Positions 58,179 through 64,000 of a DNA stretch of 64,000 bases are shown here, piece by piece. This stretch comes from MED-G105 sp038522945 (GTDB taxonomy: Bacteria; Pseudomonadota; Alphaproteobacteria; Caulobacterales; Parvularculaceae). Numbering within the stretch: the first letter of the stretch is position 1; the number at the start of each line of letters is the position of its first letter. The notes below the pieces were generated by a model. The model had not been told where the DNA came from. It ran no database searches and saw nothing but the letters and a program-made list of their open reading frames with translations. A program made the position numbers and the translations under genes. Location: the NCBI GenBank assembly GCA_038522945.1, contig JBCBJV010000003.1, forward strand, positions 62,001-126,000, written 5' to 3'.

Positions 58179-59039
58179 ATGAAAAACAAAAGAATGGGCG
58201 CGGCGCTCTTTGGCGCTAGTGGCGCAAACTGTCTTGTCATGAGCCTGGCTCTTGCCGATGGTGGGCTCGAACTTGTCGCTGGACTTAGCGTGGAGACAGT
58301 AGGGGTGAATAGAGGTCAACGCAGCGAGGATTTGAATCCAGCGGTGACCGGATTTGCCGAGATCAGTAAGGGGCGGTTTTATGGCGGAGTTGTTTCAACA
58401 CCCACCAAAATCTTAGACGAAATTCGGCCACTTCTTTTGGGCTATGCCGGCGTTAAGCCAAATGCCTTTGGGATGAGGTTTAACGTCGGCGCTCGATACT
58501 ATTCCTTTCCCGATTCAAGCACGTTCGCCCTTGATTTCGATAGCGATGGCGTCAACGACATCGAGGGTGATAAGGGCTTTGCCGAAGTGTTTGCCGGCGC
58601 CAAAAGGGATATCGGCGAATTTACCGTAGGCGGATCAGTTTTTTATACTTCAAATGGCTTTGCCGATTCCGGCGATAACTACTACGGTATCGTTTCCCTG
58701 GAAAGAAGTCTCGGCCGCGGCTATAAGGCCAAGCTTCATGGGGCATATACGGAAGCGGAAAACGATGACTTCAATCAGGACTACGGTAACTTCGCCATAG
58801 GCGTCTACAAGACTTTTCGCGGCGTCGACACGTTTGCCCGGTACAGCAATACCGTCGGATTTGATGGTCCGAATAATTCCGTATTCGTCATTGGACTGGA
58901 AAAGTCCTGGAGCGCTGTATTTGGCGGAGAGCCTGACGACGGGCCGTTGCCGCCAATCCATGGCCGCGAACGCCGACCGAATTATGATAACCTCGGGCGG
59001 CGGCGATTTCTGTTCGATATTTCCTATGAGCGGTTTTAA
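58179..59039 (+). CDS. TorF-family putative outer-membrane porin
   Basis: 286 residues from ATG 58179 (GGGGGA site). A signal peptide (MKNKRMGAALFGA..., cleavage after LALA) precedes a beta-barrel-like sequence: LVAGLSVETVGVNRGQRSEDLNPAVTGF, FYGGVVST, FTVGGSVFYTSNGF, DNYYGIVSLERSLG and the closing SYERF with C-terminal Phe. The layout matches the TorF/Gcw_chp porin-like family. It probably forms a channel for the products of the GH16 enzyme just upstream. It is convergent with parE, 5 bp apart. Confidence 0.78.
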   Translation: MKNKRMGAALFGASGANCLVMSLALADGGLELVAGLSVETVGVNRGQRSEDLNPAVTGFAEISKGRFYGGVVSTPTKILDEIRPLLLGYAGVKPNAFGMRFNVGARYYSFPDSSTFALDFDSDGVNDIEGDKGFAEVFAGAKRDIGEFTVGGSVFYTSNGFADSGDNYYGIVSLERSLGRGYKAKLHGAYTEAENDDFNQDYGNFAIGVYKTFRGVDTFARYSNTVGFDGPNNSVFVIGLEKSWSAVFGGEPDDGPLPPIHGRERRPNYDNLGRRRFLFDISYERF

Positions 59040-59044
59040 AGTGC

Positions 59045-61042
59045 CTAGATGTCGAGATCTTCAGTAGCGAACTCGGCATTTTCCTGGATGAACTGAAACC
59101 GCGGCTCGGCCTTCTTTCCCATAAGCCGTTCTACCAAATCCTTGGACTCCTCTGACCGGTCCTCTGCAATGACCACGCGGGCAAGGCTTCGGGTTGAGGG
59201 GTCCATGGTGGTTTCTTTCAGCTGGGCCGGGTTCATTTCGCCAAGACCTTTGAAGCGACCCACATCAACTTTCTGATTGCTCCGGAACTCTCGCTCAAGC
59301 AGCTCCTCGCGGGCCGCTTCATCCATAGCGTAAACGGTCTTTCCGCCTGCTGACAAACGGAACAATGGTGGCTGTGCCAGATAAAGCCGACCGGCCTTGA
59401 TAAGTTCGGGCATCTCCTGATGAAAGAATGTAATGAGAAGGGCCGCGATATGGGCCCCGTCCACATCAGCATCGGTCATGATAATGATTTTCTCATACCG
59501 CAGATCGTCCAGATCAAACCGGCTGCCGAGGCCGACGCCAAGAGCCTGGGCGATGTTCTGAATTTCTTCATTGGCATTGATCTTGTCGCGGCTTGCAGAG
59601 GCTACATTCAAGACCTTCCCCTTCATTGGGTAGATCGCTTGTATCGCTCGATTGCGCGCTTGTTTGGCGGAGCCGCCAGCGCTGTCGCCTTCCACAAGGA
59701 AAATTTCCGTACCTGTACGGTCTTTCTGGGTACAGTCAGCGAGCTTGCCGGGCAGGCGGAGCTTGCGCGTCGCTGCCGCGCGGGAAATCTCCTTTTCTTT
59801 ACGACGTCGCTGGCGCTCTTCGGCGCGGTCGATGACCCATTCAACGAGACTTCCTGCCTGTTTGGGATTTGCCGCTAGCCAATGGTCAAAGGCGGAACGG
59901 ATCGCGGTTTCCGTCAGACGAGCGGCTTCGGCTGTTGCCAGCTTATCTTTGGTTTGACCTTGAAACTCTGGATTTCGGACAAAGACTGAGAGCAAGCAGC
60001 CGGCGGTGCCCATGACGTCTTCTGCGGTGATAAGGGTAGACTTCTTATTGCCCGCTAGTTCCGCGTACGCCCTTAGTCCCTTAGAGAGCGCCGCACGGAG
60101 GCCTGCTTCGTGAGTTCCCCCTTCCGGCGTCGGGATGGTGTTACAGTAGGAATGGCAAAACCCGTCAGCGTCGCCAAAACCAGCCGCGCCCCATGTGACG
60201 GCCCATTCCACATTTCCGTGGCCACCATCTTCCTTGCGCTCGACCTTGCCGGCAAACATATCATCCGTGACGGTCGATTTGCCCTCGGTCAAGGACTGCA
60301 AGTAATCGGAAAGACCTTTTTCAAAATGAAAAACCGCCTCTGGTGGCGTATCGTCTTTGATGAGAGCGGGAGCGCATTTCCAACGGATTTCCACGCCGCC
60401 GAAGAGATACGCCTTTGACCGCGCCATTTTAAACAGACGCGCTGGCCTGAATTGCGCTTTCTTGCCGAATATCTCCGCATCAGGATGAAACATGACTTTA
60501 GTGCCGCGCTTATTGTGCGCCTCGCCAAGGCTTTCCAGTTTGGTGCGCGGTTTGCCTTGCGCGTAGGATTGTCGCCAGGCTTTCCGATTGCGGTACACCT
60601 CAACGATCAGATCGTCTGAAAGAGCATTCACAACTGAGACACCGACGCCGTGGAGTCCACCGGAAGTTTGATAGGCTTTGCCATCAAACTTGCCGCCCGC
60701 GTGCAAGGTGGTCAGGATGACCTCTAGAGCAGATTTTTTCTTGAACTTCGGGTGGGGATCTACGGGGATCCCTCGGCCATTATCGGTCACGGCGAGATAG
60801 CCATCGTCGAAAAGCTCGATTTCAATGCGGCTCGCGTGCCCGGCCACCGCTTCATCCATGGAGTTATCTAGAACCTCTGCAAACAGATGATGCAATGCCT
60901 TTTCGTCCGTACCCCCAATATACATGCCCGGCCGTTTGCGAACGGGCTCCAGGCCTTCCAGGACTTCAATGTCCTTTGCACTGTAGTCCTCCTCAATGAG
61001 GGAGGGGTCGGTTTTGCGTTGCGCGCTGCTGCGTGGTGCCAT
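59045..61042 (-). CDS. parE: DNA topoisomerase IV subunit B
   Basis: 665 residues. GHKL ATPase domain: EVLDNSMDEAVAGHA (Mg Glu/Asn), VTDNGRGIPVD, GGLHGVGVSVVNALS; the transducer domain follows with the conserved Lys. The TOPRIM domain carries EIFLVEGDSAGGSAKQ, and the MTDADVDGAHIAALLITFF Mg-binding DxDxD. The Lys pattern QTSGGLHGVG is that of ParE/GyrB; length (shorter than GyrB) and the end MGKKAEPRFQFIQENAEF fit ParE. With ParC it decatenates daughter chromosomes. It is followed by a crotonase on the same strand, upstream. Confidence 0.96.
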   Translation of the reverse strand: MAPRSSAQRKTDPSLIEEDYSAKDIEVLEGLEPVRKRPGMYIGGTDEKALHHLFAEVLDNSMDEAVAGHASRIEIELFDDGYLAVTDNGRGIPVDPHPKFKKKSALEVILTTLHAGGKFDGKAYQTSGGLHGVGVSVVNALSDDLIVEVYRNRKAWRQSYAQGKPRTKLESLGEAHNKRGTKVMFHPDAEIFGKKAQFRPARLFKMARSKAYLFGGVEIRWKCAPALIKDDTPPEAVFHFEKGLSDYLQSLTEGKSTVTDDMFAGKVERKEDGGHGNVEWAVTWGAAGFGDADGFCHSYCNTIPTPEGGTHEAGLRAALSKGLRAYAELAGNKKSTLITAEDVMGTAGCLLSVFVRNPEFQGQTKDKLATAEAARLTETAIRSAFDHWLAANPKQAGSLVEWVIDRAEERQRRRKEKEISRAAATRKLRLPGKLADCTQKDRTGTEIFLVEGDSAGGSAKQARNRAIQAIYPMKGKVLNVASASRDKINANEEIQNIAQALGVGLGSRFDLDDLRYEKIIIMTDADVDGAHIAALLITFFHQEMPELIKAGRLYLAQPPLFRLSAGGKTVYAMDEAAREELLEREFRSNQKVDVGRFKGLGEMNPAQLKETTMDPSTRSLARVVIAEDRSEESKDLVERLMGKKAEPRFQFIQENAEFATEDLDI

Positions 61043-61052
61043 GGGAGTATTT

Positions 61053-61853
61053 TCAATCCGAATTCAAAGATTTTCCGCTGCGGCCGGCCCCATCATTAAA
61101 GGTCGTCGCGCCATCGAGCGTCTCACCTGATTCGAGGGTTTTCCGGCCAAAGTCAAATTCCACAGACAGAGCATCGATTTCGCTCAGGCCCCATTGGGCA
61201 AGGCTCGATGCCCGGTCGTGGCGCATGCAGGTCTGAGGCAAAGCACAAAGCTCTTTGGCGAGTGCCTTGGCGGCGTTCAATGCCTCGCCGTCCGGGACTA
61301 GTCGATTGGCAAGACCGATCTGATGGGCTTCGGGCCCAGCGATCGGGCGTCCGGTCAGGATCATGTCCATGGCACGTGACTGGCCAATAAGGCGCGGCAG
61401 GCGCACAGTCCCGCCATCGATCAAGGGAACGCCGAACCGGCGGCAGAAGACCCCGAAGGTTGCGTTTTCCGCAGCAACGCGCAGGTCGCACCATAGGGCA
61501 AGCTCTAATCCTCCGGCGACGGCGTATCCTTCCACGGCAGCAATGACCGGCTTTGATAAAGTCATCCGTGTGGGGCCCATCGGGCCGTTTTTGAGGTCGG
61601 TCTTGCTGATGTTTTCAATTCGATTTCCCGAGCCAAGGGCAATTGCTTTCAAATCGGCGCCAGCACAAAAGTGCTCGCCGACCCCGTATAAAATTGCTAT
61701 CTTCAGATCTTCATTCCCATCGAATGCCGCCATAGCATCCGCAAGCGCGTCGGCGGTAGGCCGATCTACCGCATTGCGGATCTCCGGCCGATTAATTCCC
61801 ACAAGGAATGTCTCGTTCTCGATAGTAGTTGTGACTGTGTCAGCAAGGCTCAT
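61053..61853 (-). CDS. crotonase/enoyl-CoA hydratase family protein
   Basis: 266 residues, crotonase fold. Oxyanion elements: CAGADLKAIALG near residue 66 and AAVEGYAVAGGLELALWCD near 105. The Glu in GGLELAL corresponds to the first catalytic Glu of hydratases, but the usual second Glu (in the PE motif after FG) is missing; here the sequence reads FGVFCRRFGVPLIDGG. So it may have another crotonase activity or altered mechanism. It lies upstream of parE on the same strand, 10 bp from the parE start, possibly in one transcript. Confidence 0.87.
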   Translation of the reverse strand: MSLADTVTTTIENETFLVGINRPEIRNAVDRPTADALADAMAAFDGNEDLKIAILYGVGEHFCAGADLKAIALGSGNRIENISKTDLKNGPMGPTRMTLSKPVIAAVEGYAVAGGLELALWCDLRVAAENATFGVFCRRFGVPLIDGGTVRLPRLIGQSRAMDMILTGRPIAGPEAHQIGLANRLVPDGEALNAAKALAKELCALPQTCMRHDRASSLAQWGLSEIDALSVEFDFGRKTLESGETLDGATTFNDGAGRSGKSLNSD

Positions 61854-61901
61854 ACCTAAACTGATGACGCAGGGTTAGGCAGGAAACAAGCAACCGGCCA
61901 C

Positions 61902-61936
61902 AAAAAACCGCCCTGTTTTTCAACAAGGCGGTTTTC
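61902..61936 (-). terminator. rho-independent terminator of the VPLPA-CTERM gene
   Basis: On the minus strand AAAACCGCC (61928-61936 region) pairs with GGCGGTTTT, with extra TGTT/AACA pairing towards the loop, followed by a TTTTTT run. It lies about 115 bp beyond the stop at 62049 and before the crotonase start. Confidence 0.85.
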
Positions 61937-62048
61937 TGGAAAAAGCGCTGAGATATCCGGTGCAAAGGATAGTTTGGGTCGACGTGCGTAATCGCGATCA
62001 GCGCCTTCGGAAAAGTGTTGGGGTGGTCAACAGTAGCTCCAGAGAAAT

Positions 62049-62603
62049 TCAGGCCTGGCGTCGGCGCAGGCCAATAATTCCCGCGATCCCGGTCAGGATC
62101 AGCAAGGCCGCGCCGGGAAGCGGAACAATTGACCGCATGTCATCTGTTTCAGTTTGCTCGCCTGAAAAGTCGATCATTTCTGCTGCCAAGGCCGGCGTTT
62201 CAGACGCCTGCAATTGATCAAGTGGAGGGACAAAGTCCATTGGGTCGACGCCGATAATATCGAAGTTCAATGCGACCACTTCCGGCTGCAAGAATGCCTG
62301 GCGCATAATCGAGAGCGGGAGCCGCATCGGCGTGAGCCCGTCGCTACGGTAATCTCGAAGTTCACCAATCAACTGCCCATTGAAAGAGGCGTTCGATGTT
62401 CCGAGCCCGCCAATGGCATCGGATGAGACTTCATTTCGAAGAGCGCACGGCGTGAAACTGCACTGACCTCTCGTACCAATGGCATCCAGCAAGGTCGGCT
62501 CGTTAATGTTGAACGCAACGAAGTTGGCAGAGGCAGTCGTTGGTGTGACGATTAAGCTAGTCGCAAAAGCGGTCGCAAGGCACGTCTTGAACAGATTTCG
62601 CAT
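62049..62603 (-). CDS. exported VPLPA-CTERM protein
   Basis: 184 residues from ATG 62603 (longer frames lack a signal peptide). A signal peptide (MRNLFKTCLATAFATSLIV, cleavage after ASA) precedes about 115 residues with two Cys (CSF, CAL), and the C-terminal sorting signal: VPLPGAALLILTGIAGIIGLRRRQA split as motif VPLPGA, a hydrophobic helix and Arg-rich end. Such PEP-CTERM-like tags are processed by exosortases and link proteins to the surface or to exopolysaccharide. No exosortase gene is in the window. The body shows no known domain. Confidence 0.85.
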   Translation of the reverse strand: MRNLFKTCLATAFATSLIVTPTTASANFVAFNINEPTLLDAIGTRGQCSFTPCALRNEVSSDAIGGLGTSNASFNGQLIGELRDYRSDGLTPMRLPLSIMRQAFLQPEVVALNFDIIGVDPMDFVPPLDQLQASETPALAAEMIDFSGEQTETDDMRSIVPLPGAALLILTGIAGIIGLRRRQA

Positions 62604-62764
62604 GGCGATATTTCCAAAATGGACAAGTGAACAGATGCGGTGGCGTTTCGCCGCCGTAATCTTAAAGTCCATTAAGGTTAATAAAGGTTTGCATAAGGTT
62701 AACGAACACCGCAAAATTTTCAGAAATTACTCAGCAGTCTGATGCGGAACACAACTTCTTTGCT

Positions 62765-64000
62765 ATGGCTTTGACCGACCCTCTTATCCTGCCGTGCGGG
62801 GCTCGCTTAAAAAACCGCCTGGCCAAGGCAGCCATGACGGAGGGGCTAAGCGATGCGGCAAACCGGGCGACCCATCGCCACCAAACCCTTTATAAGAAGT
62901 GGGCCGAAACCGGCGCCGGCTTACTGCTAACCGGCAATATCATCGTGGATCGGAGCCACTTAGAGCGGCCTGGAAATGTGGTGCTCGACGGAAACGTTGA
63001 TGAAGAAGGGCTCCTGGCCTTGTCGCGGTTCGCTGAGTCTGCCGTAAAGGCAGGCTCGGACGTTTGGGTTCAGCTCTCTCATGCTGGGCGACAGTCGCCA
63101 AAATCTGTTGCGTCGGAGCCGGTTGGTCCTTCAGCTGTGCCACTTGCCTTGCCGGGGGGACAATTCGGACGGCCACGCGCGCTCACCGATGACGAAATCG
63201 AAGACATTATCCAGAAGTTTGCGGCAGCGGCCAGAACGGCCAAGTCGGCAGGGTTCACCGGCGTGCAAATCCACGCAGCCCATGGTTACCTCGTGTCAGA
63301 ATTTCTTAATCCGCTTGCCAATCAACGCAATGACGAATGGGGCGGGTCACTTGAAAATCGAGCAAGGCTATTGCTGCGGCTTGTAGAAAGTGTGCGCACG
63401 CAGGTCGGTAGTGGATATCCAGTTTCGGTAAAGCTCAACTCATCCGACTTTCAAAAAGGCGGCTTTTCGTTCGACGAATGCCTTCTGGTTGTTGAGCTAT
63501 TAAATCAGGCTGGCGTTGATCTGTTAGAAATCTCCGGCGGGAATTATGAACAGCCGAAAATGATGGGCCTCGATGGGCTTGAGCTGGTCTTCGAAGAGAG
63601 CATCGCTTCCTCAACCCGCGCACGTGAGGCTTATTTTATCCAGTACGCTGAGGAAGTAGCGAAGGTCGCCAATATGCCGGTCATGGTCACTGGTGGTTTT
63701 CGGACCCGGGCCGCGATGGAAGATGCCTTGACGAGTGGTGCATGCAGTATTGTCGGGATTGGCCGCCCGTTCTGTGTTGCGCCGGAGGCTATTGAAACGT
63801 TCCTGAAAGGCGAGCTTGATACTCTTCCGTCTCCAGAGAAGAGCCTTTCAATCGGGCCCGGTATTTTCGGGCGATCATCGTCCCTTGGGATTATGAAGGT
63901 GATCAACGGTTTCGGGGCGATGGCGTACTTTTACCAAAACATATTCCGGTTGGCGGATGGACTTGAACCTGACTTGACCATGCCGATCCTGCCAGCACTG
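62765..64000 (+). CDS. NADH:flavin oxidoreductase (old yellow enzyme family), 3'-truncated
   Basis: The frame is open from ATG 62765 to the end of the window (412 codons, no stop), so the C-terminus lies outside. FMN-binding TIM barrel: LKNRLAKAAMTEGL, GAGLLLTGNIIV, WVQLSHAGRQ, FTGVQIHAAHGYLVSEFLNP (active-site His pair), NDEWGGSLENRARLLLRLV, and VMVTGGFRTR and GIGRPFCVAPE for the phosphate site. It reduces enones or similar substrates with NAD(P)H. Weak ribosome site upstream. The relation to long OYE (2,4-dienoyl-CoA reductase) types cannot be judged from the part seen. Confidence 0.92.
   Translation, partial: MALTDPLILPCGARLKNRLAKAAMTEGLSDAANRATHRHQTLYKKWAETGAGLLLTGNIIVDRSHLERPGNVVLDGNVDEEGLLALSRFAESAVKAGSDVWVQLSHAGRQSPKSVASEPVGPSAVPLALPGGQFGRPRALTDDEIEDIIQKFAAAARTAKSAGFTGVQIHAAHGYLVSEFLNPLANQRNDEWGGSLENRARLLLRLVESVRTQVGSGYPVSVKLNSSDFQKGGFSFDECLLVVELLNQAGVDLLEISGGNYEQPKMMGLDGLELVFEESIASSTRAREAYFIQYAEEVAKVANMPVMVTGGFRTRAAMEDALTSGACSIVGIGRPFCVAPEAIETFLKGELDTLPSPEKSLSIGPGIFGRSSSLGIMKVINGFGAMAYFYQNIFRLADGLEPDLTMPILPAL

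Overview
The window is a chromosomal segment of an alphaproteobacterium. The evidence is the gene order gltA, gltX, comEC, lexA, trpCDG, trpE, ppiD, tpiA, secG, pyrG, pdhB, pdhC (conserved, from memory, in that class), a GTTC-N7-GTTC operator in front of lexA, and lipoyl domains on both pyruvate dehydrogenase E1-beta and E2. A TonB-dependent receptor, a TorF-like porin, a VPLPA-CTERM protein, a haloalkane dehalogenase and a PrnB-family protein fit a marine or surface-living heterotroph. I cannot name the genus. I saw no rRNA, tRNA, CRISPR array, phage or complete insertion sequence.

Layout. 1-6 kb: 3' part of an S9 peptidase, a PiT-like transporter, a fused Rieske/thiamine-diphosphate enzyme and a PaiB-like flavoprotein. 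6-16 kb: citrate synthase, glutamyl-tRNA synthetase, ComEC, an exported DUF917 protein, LexA with its operator, and trpCDG. 16-20.3 kb: an envelope block (YibQ-like deacetylase, alginate-export-type porin, ArsR regulator, two small exported proteins) separating trpGDC from ppiD-trpE. 24-34 kb: tpiA, a hydrolase, secG, pyrG, an SDR, two small genes, then pdhB, a GFA protein, DUF5076 and pdhC. 34-41 kb: MscS-type channel, VOC protein, a small membrane protein, an MBOAT/SGNH acyltransferase pair and a TonB receptor. 41-45 kb: an aminotransferase, a broken esterase and a sulfotransferase-like gene. 45-51 kb: amidase, haloalkane dehalogenase, desaturase and lpdA. 51-64 kb: a low-GC PD-(D/E)XK protein, small regulators and membrane proteins, a thioesterase, a PrnB-family protein, an anchored SNase, a GH16 lipoprotein with a TorF-like porin, parE, a crotonase, a VPLPA-CTERM protein and an OYE-family enzyme running off the right edge.

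The most unusual points are these. (1) About 945 bp of low-GC foreign DNA is inserted in an exported esterase gene. It carries a toxin-tip-like tail and an acidic ORF overlapping it by ATGA, which looks like a toxin/immunity cassette. The esterase remnant also carries an in-frame stop. (2) A Rieske domain is fused to a TPP enzyme. (3) Two inverted copies of a REP-like palindrome are translated as the E2 linker. (4) A foreign-looking PD-(D/E)XK protein lies directly after lpdA. (5) Several short GGCC-centred tandem repeats lie in gene gaps. (6) Core synteny is eroded: moaC/moeA, kdsA, eno, ftsB and pdhA are absent where I would expect them.

Starts were chosen from Shine-Dalgarno sites, signal peptides and family length, so several coordinates are shorter than the longest open frame. 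All family assignments were made by eye without database searches.
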